Source of the DNA: an uncultured Allomuricauda sp.
GTDB taxonomy: Bacteria > Bacteroidota > Bacteroidia > Flavobacteriales > Flavobacteriaceae
Assembly (NCBI GenBank): GCA_937911965.1
Contig: CALDPL010000162.1
Location: forward strand, 1-15,030
Direction: 5' to 3'
Length of the DNA: 15,030 nt
Of this stretch, positions 1-11,010 are shown piece after piece. The position numbers were made by a program, and so were the translations under genes. Under the pieces are notes generated by a model that did not search any database, was not told the DNA's origin, and saw only the letters and a program-made list of their open reading frames with translations. The stretch's first letter is position 1. Every line of letters begins with the position of its first letter.

Positions 1-2
1 GC

Positions 3-923
<921 letters not shown>

Positions 924-1202
924 CCGGATCAATTGTTGTGCAATTTCAAGATATCCTTTGAAACAGACCCCCATTAGGGCGGTATTGCCCACCCCGTCGG
1001 CCCGGTCCACATCGGCCCCTTTTTCCAACAAAAAGGCCACCAAGGGGGCATGTCCATAATAAGCGGCCAACACCAAGGGCGTGGAACCCCTTTGATCCAG
1101 GGTTTCCAACAGTTTCGGGTCCCTTTCCAAAAATCGGGACACGACCTGCAAATCTCCGGCCCTAATCCCATTGTAAAATTCTTCTGTTCGTTCCATATGC
1201 AT
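924..1202 (-). CDS. Ankyrin-repeat protein, 3' part lost at the chimeric junction
   Basis: The frame begins at 1202 (ATG CAT ATG; a second in-frame ATG at 1196 is equally possible) and reads [19 protein letters not shown] from the second ATG. It continues through one complete ankyrin repeat ([27 protein letters not shown]) into a second one ([20 protein letters not shown]). Ankyrin repeats are helix-turn-helix protein-binding modules. There is no signal peptide, so a cytoplasmic protein is likely. It lies 100 bases downstream of katG on the same strand. Small ankyrin proteins next to catalase genes are known, for example AnkB with KatB in Pseudomonas aeruginosa, where AnkB is needed for full catalase activity; a similar role here is inference. 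Below about base 924 the frame stays open only because it runs antisense and in register through uvrA, whose codons include no TTA, CTA or TCA. That extension is an artefact and is not annotated. Confidence 0.85.
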
Positions 1203-1216
1203 TGTGAAAATTAATG

Positions 1217-1250
1217 AAAAACTGCCACAATCCCTATGGACAGTGGCAGT
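1217..1250 (-). terminator. Hairpin with T-run between katG and the ankyrin gene
   Basis: An 8-bp perfect stem (ACTGCCAC at 1221-1228 with GTGGCAGT at 1243-1250) has a 14-base loop and, on the minus strand, runs into TTTTT at 1221-1217. It lies 52 bases after the katG stop and only 15 bases before the first candidate ankyrin start. It looks like a katG terminator. Because the ankyrin gene follows so closely, with no room for a separate promoter after it, it may be a partial terminator that lowers downstream expression. Confidence 0.65.
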
Positions 1251-1302
1251 CTTTTAAACTTGTGGTCTGGATTGTCGTCCAAATCCAAAACAAAACCCTG
1301 GA

Positions 1303-3540
<2,238 letters not shown>

Positions 3541-3597
3541 TCAATTGGTTTTAGCGTCGAACAATAGAAACAAAAAAGAGGGGGCCAGCTATAGACA

Positions 3598-3617
3598 AAT
3601 AATATTAATATATTATT
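3598..3617. promoter_or_regulatory. AT-rich inverted repeat upstream of katG
   Basis: AATAATAT, four bases (TAAT), then ATATTATT forms a perfect 8-bp inverted repeat, 76 bases upstream of the katG start, in the only gap from which katG could be transcribed separately. On the minus strand TATTATTTG overlaps it, close to the Bacteroidota -7 element TAnnTTTG but with one extra base. The symmetry resembles Fur/PerR-type boxes, which would suit a peroxide-response gene, but the sequence is so AT-rich that chance is possible. Confidence 0.35.
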
Positions 3618-3695
3618 TTATCATAGAATATGTTTATGGTACAGAAAATGGAAATTCCCTTGGATCCGAAGAAAGGAAAGGCTGCCCAAGAGTTC

Positions 3696-4133
3696 TTAGG
3701 CAAACCACTGTGCCCAGGGCAGACGGCTCAATATCAATACCAGTCCAAGCCCATAAAAGATGGAGATGGTCTTGAATTTTTTGGAGCTTTCCATGAATTT
3801 TTTGTGCCTGGACCAGCCGATGGTGATCAATACCAGGGCAAGGATGTTCACAAAGGGATGTTCCACGGCCAACAGCCTGGAAGCGGAATTCATGCCCCCC
3901 ATGCCCAAGGTCTGTATGGCATTGAGGCCCTTGGCGGACACAAAATAAAGTATAAGGCCCACCAACAATTGGATGTGACTGAATATCAATGCAAAGAGAC
4001 TGATGCGTAGGTCCTTTTCCATGCTGAAGTCCTTTTTGCCCACCCAGCCCAAGAGGGCATTGACAACGGCCAATACGAGTACGGCCAGAACGATATAGGC
4101 CAAATAGGAATGCAGGTTCAATAGAATTTCCAT
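3696..4133 (-). CDS. Small four-helix membrane protein with histidines (cytochrome b-like, function unknown)
   Basis: This is a 145-residue protein that starts at the ATG at 4133 (MEILLNLHSYLAY). The frame extends upstream to 4271, but the extra 46 codons run over the terminator hairpin and into the TonB receptor gene, so they are not used. Four hydrophobic segments lie at about residues 8-29, 43-65, 93-107 and 122-138, and the loops are rich in Lys and Arg. Histidines at 8 and 53, and at 92 (VEHPF), lie in or at the ends of helices, as haem ligands do in small cytochrome b-type proteins; His110 is in a loop. Similar proteins occur in Flavobacteriia next to unrelated genes, but I cannot name a verified family. 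A role in the cytoplasmic membrane, perhaps haem or electron transfer, is inference. katG, a haem enzyme, is next downstream but separated by 173 bases. Confidence 0.8.
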   Translation of the reverse strand: MEILLNLHSYLAYIVLAVLVLAVVNALLGWVGKKDFSMEKDLRISLFALIFSHIQLLVGLILYFVSAKGLNAIQTLGMGGMNSASRLLAVEHPFVNILALVLITIGWSRHKKFMESSKKFKTISIFYGLGLVLILSRLPWAQWFA

Positions 4134-4176
4134 GAGTTTCGGTTTGTGGCCTAAAAATACGGAATAATTAAATAAG

Positions 4177-4202
4177 AAAACCCCGCCGATCGGCAGGGTT
4201 TT
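4177..4202 (-). terminator. Rho-independent terminator of the TonB-dependent receptor gene
   Basis: The minus strand reads AAAACCCTGCCG AT CGGCGGGGTTTT. This is a strong stem with one A/C mismatch, ending in TTTT and followed by CTTATT. It starts 26 bases after the receptor stop codon and ends before the start of the small membrane protein gene, so it separates the two. A-tracts on both sides mean it could work in either direction. Confidence 0.85.
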
Positions 4203-4228
4203 CAAATTCATGTGCTTTGGACCAAAAA

Positions 4229-6910
4229 TTAGAAGTCGTACCTCAAGGTCACGTTCCAGGTCCTGCCCCAACCAAAATACCCCTGGTTGGACACATTGAT
4301 GCCGTCGAAGGTTTCATCCCCGGGCTCCACGAAATTGGCCGAGGTGAGTTCGGAAAGGTATTCCTTGTCCAATACGTTGTTCATATTGGCCCGTATCTTC
4401 AAGGACTTTGACTTGTCGATTCCCAAAGGCATGGTAAAGGTTACGCCCGCATCCAACAACCCGTAGGAGGGAAGTTCCAGGTTGTCCTTGATCGCTCCCA
4501 CATCGGCGTAGAGGTTGTCGTAGTACCTCCAATCCGAATCCACGGAGAACATGCTGTTAATTTGATAGGCCAGGCCGAGACCTCCGGAAAGTTGGGCGGC
4601 ACCGCCCACTTTTCCACCGTCAAAATCTATGGTTTCCTCACTTAGTACAGTACGGTCCTCATCGGTTACCCGGGTCAGGGCCTCCCCTTTGTAGATCCAA
4701 TCCCCCACGGAGGCGAACCCATTTAGGGTCAATCCCTGGGCAGGTCTTAGTTTCACATCCACTTCCACTCCGGAGTGCAGCTGCTCCGTACCGTAATTGG
4801 TGGTATAGGTCACCACATCGTCCACCACATTGGAGGAGGTCACCACCCGATCCTTCCACGAAGTCCTGTAGAGGTTGACATTGGCGGAAAAGATGGAGCT
4901 TCTGTACCCATAGCCTGCCTCCAATCCAAGGATTTTCTCATTCTCGGTCAAGGGGTTCACATAGTTCGTGAAATTCAGATAAATGTTGTCGTGGTAGGGT
5001 TGGCGGCTATAGTATCCCGCATTGGCGTAGAAACTGTGTCGGTCGCTGGCGTTATAGCTCAGTCCACCCTTTGCATTGTAGCCGAAATTGTTCACTTTTT
5101 CGGAATCGGTGCCGGGGGTGATTCCCGCTGGCAGTGGGGTCCCTGTGCCTTGGGAAGAGGTGCCATCGATCAAGGCCTGGTCCGCATACTGGTAAAAATC
5201 AAACCTCTGGTGGGTCTGATTGGAAAGCGAACCTTGGAAAAAGGCCGAAAAATCATCGGTGGCATACTCCAATTGGGTGAACAGTCCCCCATAGGAAATA
5301 CGCTCATCGTTGCTATAGGCGATCTTTTGCTCCTCCGGATAGGAATCAAAGGCGGCCTCCCAAGCCGATGGGCGGAAGCTCTCCGTTGCGGTCAGGGACT
5401 TATAGGTACCAAAGGTGCCATAGGGCTCGTGATTGTTGTTGGGGTCCCTTAGACGAATGTCCTCCGACCATGAATTGAGGCCGTGGAAATCGGATACCAC
5501 CCGAAAGTGTTTGCCGTAATAGGTCCTCAAATCGAAACCGACGTTCCAGGTCAGATTATCGCTAAGTTGTTTTTCAAAGTTTGAAATCAGCCCGTACCAG
5601 CTGTGTAGGTTCATGGACGATCTTGTGATATAGGCGGGAGGCCCTCCAAAATTGACGGCATCCCCATTGGGTACCAAGGCATTCTGGGCATAAATGGCAT
5701 CGTAGTCGATCCGTCCTTCGGCAGTCCTGATCCGGTTGCCCAGATTCCCGGTCCCGCCCCCGTTCCCCCATGAAGCATAGAGTACCGTGGAAAGGCTGCT
5801 TGAGGAATCAATGGTCCAGTCCCAGTTCAGGTTGGCGACCGGCTTGTGGTAGAAGTTCCTCCTCTCGGTCATATACTGTCCATTGTAGGTTCCCCAGTTG
5901 TTGTTGTACCGCTTGCCGTATTCCAAATAATCTGAAATGGATTTTGTGAAGTTTTGATCGTGGAACTGTGGTGCCCCTGTGATCAAAAAGTTGAAATTGT
6001 GGGAATCACTGGGTCGATACCCCAAGGAGATGAAATAGGTCTGTCCCTCTCCATAATTTCCTTCGTTGTACCCGTCTCCCTGCCAATGGGAAAGCATCAC
6101 ACTGAGCCCCCATCCCTTTTCGGAAATACCGGTATTGTAACCTGCGGTTGTTTTGATATAGTTGTTGTTGGCCACCGTGGCATAGGCGAACCCACCCGAA
6201 TTCATTTCAGTGGCCTTGGTCACGAAGTTAATGGTACCCCCCACGGATGAGATGGCCAATTTGGAAGAACCCAGACCCCTTTGGATCTGTACCCCGGTGG
6301 CAATATCGTTGAGCCCTGACCAGTTTGACCAATACATCAAACCGTCCTCCATGCCATTGATGGGCTGTCCATTCAATAGAAAGGCCGTGTTGTCCTGTTC
6401 AAATCCCCGGACCCGCATATTGGTGTCCCCAAATCCCCCGGATTGTCCGGAAACATAGACCGAAGGGGGGTTCACCAAGGTCATGGTAACGTCCTGGGTC
6501 CCGATTTTCTCCTGAATGACCTTGATGGGAATGGAAGAAACGGCAATGGGGGTCTTACGATCCGAAGCGAGGTCGATGATCCCCGAACCCACCAAAACAA
6601 CCCCTTCCAATTCCTCGGTATCGGGTTGCAGGGCAATGGATCCGATGTTTCCAACGGAACTGAACGGAATGCTTTGGGTAATGAACCCAATGTAGGAAAC
6701 AAGCAGGGTCCCGGAGCTCTGGCTGACCTCCAAGCTGAAGTTTCCATCAAAATCGGTTGAGGTTCCGGTGTTCGTGCCCTTTAGCCGTACCGTGGCCCCG
6801 GGCAGTGGCCCGCCCAGTTCCCCGTCGTTCACGGTTCCCGTGAGAATTCCTTGTGAAAATGCCATAGCGGACATGAACATTGCCGCAAAAGCCAGTTGGA
6901 TTTTTTTCAT
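4229..6910 (-). CDS. TonB-dependent outer-membrane receptor with N-terminal carboxypeptidase-regulatory-like domain
   Basis: This is an energy-coupled outer-membrane importer, 893 residues long. A signal peptide (MKKIQLAFAAMFMSAMAFS) is followed by a carboxypeptidase-regulatory-like beta-sandwich at about 22-105 (LTGTVNDGELGGPLPGATV, then DFDGNFSL), a feature typical of Bacteroidota receptors. The plug lies at about 115-235, with MRVRGFEQDNTAFLLNGQPI and SVGGTINFVTK. The rest is a 22-strand-type barrel rich in aromatic residues, ending in LRYDF with a terminal Phe, as outer-membrane proteins do. The barrel end has the usual NNVLDKEYLSE segment. No SusD partner, TonB, transporter or sigma/anti-sigma pair is nearby, so it is not a classical polysaccharide locus. 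The plug and barrel resemble siderophore-type receptors more than SusC, but the substrate cannot be read from sequence. It has its own promoter and terminator and appears monocistronic. Confidence 0.93.
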   Translation of the reverse strand: MKKIQLAFAAMFMSAMAFSQGILTGTVNDGELGGPLPGATVRLKGTNTGTSTDFDGNFSLEVSQSSGTLLVSYIGFITQSIPFSSVGNIGSIALQPDTEELEGVVLVGSGIIDLASDRKTPIAVSSIPIKVIQEKIGTQDVTMTLVNPPSVYVSGQSGGFGDTNMRVRGFEQDNTAFLLNGQPINGMEDGLMYWSNWSGLNDIATGVQIQRGLGSSKLAISSVGGTINFVTKATEMNSGGFAYATVANNNYIKTTAGYNTGISEKGWGLSVMLSHWQGDGYNEGNYGEGQTYFISLGYRPSDSHNFNFLITGAPQFHDQNFTKSISDYLEYGKRYNNNWGTYNGQYMTERRNFYHKPVANLNWDWTIDSSSSLSTVLYASWGNGGGTGNLGNRIRTAEGRIDYDAIYAQNALVPNGDAVNFGGPPAYITRSSMNLHSWYGLISNFEKQLSDNLTWNVGFDLRTYYGKHFRVVSDFHGLNSWSEDIRLRDPNNNHEPYGTFGTYKSLTATESFRPSAWEAAFDSYPEEQKIAYSNDERISYGGLFTQLEYATDDFSAFFQGSLSNQTHQRFDFYQYADQALIDGTSSQGTGTPLPAGITPGTDSEKVNNFGYNAKGGLSYNASDRHSFYANAGYYSRQPYHDNIYLNFTNYVNPLTENEKILGLEAGYGYRSSIFSANVNLYRTSWKDRVVTSSNVVDDVVTYTTNYGTEQLHSGVEVDVKLRPAQGLTLNGFASVGDWIYKGEALTRVTDEDRTVLSEETIDFDGGKVGGAAQLSGGLGLAYQINSMFSVDSDWRYYDNLYADVGAIKDNLELPSYGLLDAGVTFTMPLGIDKSKSLKIRANMNNVLDKEYLSELTSANFVEPGDETFDGINVSNQGYFGWGRTWNVTLRYDF

Positions 6911-6978
6911 TAATTCAGTGTTTTAGTGTTTAAACAGCCTTGCAAAGGTGAAGCATTTTTAACTAATGGCGATTATGC

Positions 6979-7013
6979 CAAAGTTAAAAAAGTCCCTTTT
7001 GATTAACACAAAA
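6979..7013 (-). promoter_or_regulatory. Bacteroidota-type promoter for the TonB-dependent receptor gene
   Basis: On the minus strand TAACTTTG (6986-6979) matches the -7 consensus TAnnTTTG. TTTTG (7013-7009) sits 22 bases upstream as the -33 element. Transcription would start near 6972, leaving a leader of about 60 bases before the ATG at 6910. No clear operator was seen. Confidence 0.7.
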
Positions 7014-7081
7014 TTAACAAAGAATCCATTCCACAATGCCAATAAACCCAGCTTTTTGTCCCCAATTGGGAAGCCCGCAAT

Positions 7082-8719
7082 CTAGTCCTTAAAATATTGA
7101 AGAAGGCTCAGGGTTGAACTGTCGTGATCGCCAATTTGGGAATGCTCGATTTCAGAAAGAATCTTCGTGGCCAACTGTTTTCCCAGCTCCACCCCCCATT
7201 GATCGTAGCTGTAAATGTTCCAAAGGACCCCCTGCACAAATATTTTGTGTTCGTAAAGGGCGATCAGGGCGCCCAGGTTCCGGGGGGTCAGTTTTTGGAT
7301 CAAAAGGGTGTTGGTGGGTTTGTTGCCCTCAAAGACCTTGAAGGGCAGCAGCCGCTCCAGGGCCTCCCCGGACATACCGCTGGCCTGAAGTTCCTTTTTC
7401 ACCTCCTCGGGGCCCTTCCCGTTCATCAGGGCCTCGGTCTGGGCAAAAAAATTGGCCATCAGCTTGTTGTGGTGGTCCGTATCCCCATGGAGGGATTCCT
7501 TGAAACCGATAAAGTCCGTGGGGATCAACTTGGTCCCCTGATGGATCAGTTGGAAGAAGGCGTGCTGGGAATTGGTCCCGGGCTCTCCCCAGATGATCGA
7601 TCCGGTCTGATGCTTTACCCTTTGGCCGTTGCGGTCCACACTCTTGCCATTGCTCTCCATGATGCCCTGTTGCAGATAGGCCGGAAAACGGTGCAGGTAT
7701 TGCGTATAGGGGATGATGGCCTCGGTCTGGGCCCCGTGGAAATTGTTGTACCATATGCCTATCAAGGCCATGATCACGGGAAGGTTTTCCCCCAAGGGAG
7801 CCTCCCTGAAATGCAGGTCCATGGCATGGGCCCCCTCGAGCATCCGGGCAAAATTGTCGTAGCCCACGGACAGGGCAATGGACAGTCCCACGGCGCTCCA
7901 AAGGGAAAAGCGACCCCCCACCCAGTCCCACATGGGGAACACATTGTCCCGGGAAATCCCAAAGGACGCAATTTGTTCCAGGTTGGTGGAAACGGCGGCA
8001 AAATGGGCGGCAATGTCCCCTTGGGAGCCGGTTTGAAGAAACCATTTTTTTATCGAAAGGGCATTGCTGAGGGTCTCTTGGGTGGTAAAGGTCTTGGATA
8101 CGACCACGAAAAGGGTGGTCTCCGGGTCGAGTTCCTTCAAGACTTCCTGGAGATGGTCCCCGTCCACATTGCTCACAAAGTGCATCCTGAGGTGGTTCTT
8201 GTAAAATCTCAGGGCCTCGGTGACCATCACCGGCCCCAGATCGGAACCTCCTATGCCCACATTCACAATATCGGTGAAGGCCTTGCCGGTATGGCCTTTA
8301 CGCCTTCCCGTGATCACCTCTGTTGAAAAGTCCCTTATCTTGTCCAGGACCGAATGGACCTCTTCCACAATGTTCTTCCCCTCCAAAAGTATGCGCTCCC
8401 CCCTTTTGGCCCTCAGGGCCGTATGCAGCACGGCCCTTCCCTCGGTGGCATTGATGGGTTTCCCCTCGAATTGGGCCGAAATGGCCCGGTCAAGACCGGA
8501 TTCCATTGCAAGTTCCATGAGCAGCGAACGGGTCCGATCATCGATGAGGTTCTTGGAATAGTCCAGCAGAAAATCCTCCCAGGCCAGACTGAACTTCCTT
8601 CCGCGCTCCGGATCTGAGACAAAGCGCTCCGGCAATCCCAAATTCCGGGTTTCTTGGAAGTGGTCCTCCAATTTTTTCCAGGCCTTGGTACCGCTGGGGT
8701 CTATATTGGGCAATGCCAT
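7082..8719 (-). CDS. pgi: Glucose-6-phosphate isomerase
   Basis: This enzyme interconverts glucose 6-phosphate and fructose 6-phosphate in glycolysis and gluconeogenesis, in the cytoplasm. At 545 residues it has the normal length of the large bacterial/eukaryotic type. The sugar-phosphate loop is [14 protein letters not shown] (about 208-220). The signature [16 protein letters not shown] holds Arg270. Glu355 lies in [12 protein letters not shown], His386 in [13 protein letters not shown] and Lys514 in [10 protein letters not shown]. These match the catalytic Glu357, His388 and Lys518 of the mammalian enzyme. The ATG at 8719 lies 2 bases after the stop codon of the M23 peptidase gene, so pgi is the last gene of the DUF3108-dioxygenase-peptidase operon. 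No intrinsic terminator is evident in the 171 bases after it. Confidence 0.98.
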   Translation of the reverse strand: MALPNIDPSGTKAWKKLEDHFQETRNLGLPERFVSDPERGRKFSLAWEDFLLDYSKNLIDDRTRSLLMELAMESGLDRAISAQFEGKPINATEGRAVLHTALRAKRGERILLEGKNIVEEVHSVLDKIRDFSTEVITGRRKGHTGKAFTDIVNVGIGGSDLGPVMVTEALRFYKNHLRMHFVSNVDGDHLQEVLKELDPETTLFVVVSKTFTTQETLSNALSIKKWFLQTGSQGDIAAHFAAVSTNLEQIASFGISRDNVFPMWDWVGGRFSLWSAVGLSIALSVGYDNFARMLEGAHAMDLHFREAPLGENLPVIMALIGIWYNNFHGAQTEAIIPYTQYLHRFPAYLQQGIMESNGKSVDRNGQRVKHQTGSIIWGEPGTNSQHAFFQLIHQGTKLIPTDFIGFKESLHGDTDHHNKLMANFFAQTEALMNGKGPEEVKKELQASGMSGEALERLLPFKVFEGNKPTNTLLIQKLTPRNLGALIALYEHKIFVQGVLWNIYSYDQWGVELGKQLATKILSEIEHSQIGDHDSSTLSLLQYFKD

Positions 8720-8721
8720 GA

Positions 8722-10014
8722 TCAGTTGTAGGTTAACAGGGTTTCTTCCGCCACAAGGGGATCTTCCTGGGTCGGAACCTCAAATTCAATACAGTCCAAT
8801 TGGGTCTTTAAGGGCTCAATATGCTGCACATAGCGGGTCCTCAGGGAATCCGCAATGGGTTCGGCCGCCGGAAGTTCCTCCCGCAAGGGGTCCACCTGCC
8901 TGCCGTTTTTCCAAAATCGATAGCACACATGGGGTCCGCCGGTATTCCTGGTCATCCCGACCCAACCGATCACATCCCCCTGGCGTACAAAATCCCCCCG
9001 TTTCACCTTCTGGTCCCTCATGTGGAGGTATTGGGTGCTATAGGTGGCATTGTGCTTGATCTTCACATACTTCCCATTGCCCCCACTGCGTGTGGATTCG
9101 GTCACCGTGCCATCGGCGGTGGCCACGATCGGGGTCCCTATATCCGCGGCATAGTCCGTCCCTTTGTGGGGCCTGACCTTATAGCCGTAATAGGCGATCC
9201 TCCTCTTGAGATTGTACCTGGAGGAAAGCCGGTACCCAAACTTGATCGGGGCCCGCAGGAAGGTACTGCGCAGGTTGTTGGCATCCTGGTCGTAAAAATC
9301 CAAAATGTTCTTGACCGAATCACTTACATAGGGAAAGGCATAGACCGGCCTGCCCTTGTGTTCGAAATAGGCCGCCTTGATGGGGCCCCGTCCCGCATAG
9401 ATGCTGTCGTTGATATAAAGCTCGTCAAAAATGACCTTAAAGCGATCTCCGCGTTCCAATTTGAAAAAATCGATGGTCCAGGCATAGATTTCGGACAGGC
9501 CAATGGTCACGCTATAGTCCACCCCCAGGGAGTCCATGGTCTCGGAGAGGTTGTTTACAATGGTGCCCCCCACTTCCCGTTCCCGGAGCTTGACCTCCTT
9601 CTTGTCCCGGTAGGCCACCACACTGTCCCTGAGGTCAAAGACCGTATAATTGATCTTGTCCTCCTGATAGATGAAAACCTCGGCCACCTCGGAGGTGTCC
9701 TTGGACTTGAGGATCAGGTAGGGCTTGCCCACGATGATCTTCCTCACGTCGAAGGTATCCCTGAACTGTTCGCTCAGGGTGGCGATCTTGGGGTAGTCCA
9801 CCTTGTTGTTGAGCAGCAATTGCCCAAAGCTGTCCCCCCGTCTGACGGTGTCGCGAACCACATTGAACTCTTCCAGGTTGAACCCAAAATGAAGTACCGG
9901 TGGTTTTTCGGCCACCTCCAATTTTACCATTTCCGCGATCGGTTGTTCCTCGGTCCCTTTGCACGAGACCATAACGGTCAGTGCGATGATTGCCCCAATA
10001 AATTTATTCATCAT
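8722..10014 (-). CDS. M23-family metallopeptidase, lipoprotein, with LysM-like domain
   Basis: M23 enzymes cut peptide bridges in peptidoglycan, which fits a cell-wall remodelling role. Taking the ATG at 10014 gives 430 residues with a lipoprotein signal (lipobox MVSC, Cys18). The frame is open up to 10080, but that part lies inside the preceding gene. A LysM/OapA-like region follows (about 53-105: [11 protein letters not shown]). The peptidase domain lies at about 280-385. His283 and Asp287 (HKGTDYA) and His331 (STQYLHM) are in place. The last motif reads GPHVCYRFW: His362 is kept, but the zinc ligand that is normally the second His of HxH is Cys364. I recall this variant in other Bacteroidota M23 proteins; whether it binds zinc with Cys or is a degenerate regulator cannot be decided here. 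Its start overlaps the dioxygenase stop (ATGA), and pgi follows after 2 bases. Confidence 0.92.
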   Translation of the reverse strand: MMNKFIGAIIALTVMVSCKGTEEQPIAEMVKLEVAEKPPVLHFGFNLEEFNVVRDTVRRGDSFGQLLLNNKVDYPKIATLSEQFRDTFDVRKIIVGKPYLILKSKDTSEVAEVFIYQEDKINYTVFDLRDSVVAYRDKKEVKLREREVGGTIVNNLSETMDSLGVDYSVTIGLSEIYAWTIDFFKLERGDRFKVIFDELYINDSIYAGRGPIKAAYFEHKGRPVYAFPYVSDSVKNILDFYDQDANNLRSTFLRAPIKFGYRLSSRYNLKRRIAYYGYKVRPHKGTDYAADIGTPIVATADGTVTESTRSGGNGKYVKIKHNATYSTQYLHMRDQKVKRGDFVRQGDVIGWVGMTRNTGGPHVCYRFWKNGRQVDPLREELPAAEPIADSLRTRYVQHIEPLKTQLDCIEFEVPTQEDPLVAEETLLTYN

Positions 10015-10994
10015 TGACTGTATTCCTTGTATTCCACACTTGTCGGATTCAATATATGGTCCACCCATTGCTTTCCCCACTGCTCCCTTTCCTCTTCGGT
10101 GTACAAAGTTGGGAAAAATATCACTTTCTGGAAACTGGGCGGCAAAAACTCCTTCCAGTTGGTCCCTCCCGTACTTTCGACTTCCCTGTTTTCCCGGTGG
10201 AGGTAGCGGTAGGCGGAGCCCAGATGCATCAACGGCCAGTTCACATTGGCATTGAGGTCCAGTTCCCTTAACGTCTTTATAAGCAATTCATTGTACCGAT
10301 CCCCCTCGGGAAGTTTGAGGTATTTGTCGTAGATGGTTCGTCCCCCCACCTCCTTTGCGATCCTCAGGAACCTGGGGGTGTACCTTTGTTCAAACTGTTT
10401 CAGGGTCAAGGTCTTTCCCCCTGTGATCCTATCGGTGGCCCCTTGTTTCCAATACATCCGGTCAAACCGATCCTCCAGACTGTCCGATGCGGAATCGATG
10501 CCCCGCAGGCCAGGGTGCAACAGGTTTTCCAAGGGGGTGGCATAGAGCTCGATCATCCGGTACTGGGCCGATTGGAACCCGCTGGCCGGAAGCAGGGCCA
10601 TGCGGTAGCGCATGAACTGTTCCCGTTCCATCCCTTTGATCATAATCCCGAAGGAATTGATCAAGGCCTGGAAATAGGAGTTGATCCTGCGCAGCCTTTC
10701 GATGAAAAAGTCAAGGTTCCCACTGGAGTCCTCCACCAATTGTCTTTGTTCGTGGATGATCAACTTGAAATGGAGTTCGGTGATCTGGTGGTACATGATG
10801 AAGACCTCCTCATCCGGATAATGGGTACGGGGAACCTGTAGGCTCAACAGGGTATCCAGGTGGATGTAATCCCAATAGGTCAGGTATCGTTGGTAAAGCA
10901 GCCCGTCGAGATAGGAGCCCAGGTCCTGGCCCGAGTCCCTGTATTTTTCCTCGAGTCTGTCAATTTGGGATCGGATCTTTTCCGCCTTCTTCAT
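10011..10994 (-). CDS. Tryptophan 2,3-dioxygenase family protein
   Basis: Tryptophan 2,3-dioxygenases are cytoplasmic haem enzymes that open the indole ring of tryptophan to form N-formylkynurenine. Family features here are YLTYWDYIHLDTLLSLQ (about 37-53), MYHQITELHFKL with the distal His69, and RMALLPASGFQSAQYR with the substrate-binding Arg131. Near the C-terminus WPLMHLGSAYRYLH gives the probable haem ligand His257, and STGGTN gives Thr275. Length (327 residues) exceeds many bacterial members, and the region between the haem His and the TGG motif carries about four extra residues. The usual ELW after the distal His is ELH. No other kynurenine-pathway gene is in the window. The gene starts 16 bases after the DUF3108 stop, and its TGA overlaps the start of the M23 peptidase gene, so the proteins are co-expressed. 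Family membership is clear; actual tryptophan activity is likely but unproven. Confidence 0.88.
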   Translation of the reverse strand: MKKAEKIRSQIDRLEEKYRDSGQDLGSYLDGLLYQRYLTYWDYIHLDTLLSLQVPRTHYPDEEVFIMYHQITELHFKLIIHEQRQLVEDSSGNLDFFIERLRRINSYFQALINSFGIMIKGMEREQFMRYRMALLPASGFQSAQYRMIELYATPLENLLHPGLRGIDSASDSLEDRFDRMYWKQGATDRITGGKTLTLKQFEQRYTPRFLRIAKEVGGRTIYDKYLKLPEGDRYNELLIKTLRELDLNANVNWPLMHLGSAYRYLHRENREVESTGGTNWKEFLPPSFQKVIFFPTLYTEEEREQWGKQWVDHILNPTSVEYKEYSQ

Positions 10995-11010
10995 CCAGGC
11001 AATGCAAATG

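Noticed and set aside
924..977. UvrA C-terminal tail [12 protein letters not shown] as a natural variant
   Set aside because: It replaces the invariant GAGVHGG region and is encoded antisense to the ankyrin gene, so it is read-through of the join.
7061..7070. CCCAATTGGG after pgi as a terminator
   Set aside because: The palindrome has no room for a loop and is not followed by a T-run on the minus strand.
7124..8326. Plus-strand 400-codon open frame across pgi
   Set aside because: It is an antisense shadow of pgi, whose active-site residues are all present on the other strand.
8821..10017. Plus-strand 398-codon open frame across the M23 gene
   Set aside because: It is antisense to a gene with signal peptide, lipobox and peptidase motifs, and the plus frame shows no domain.
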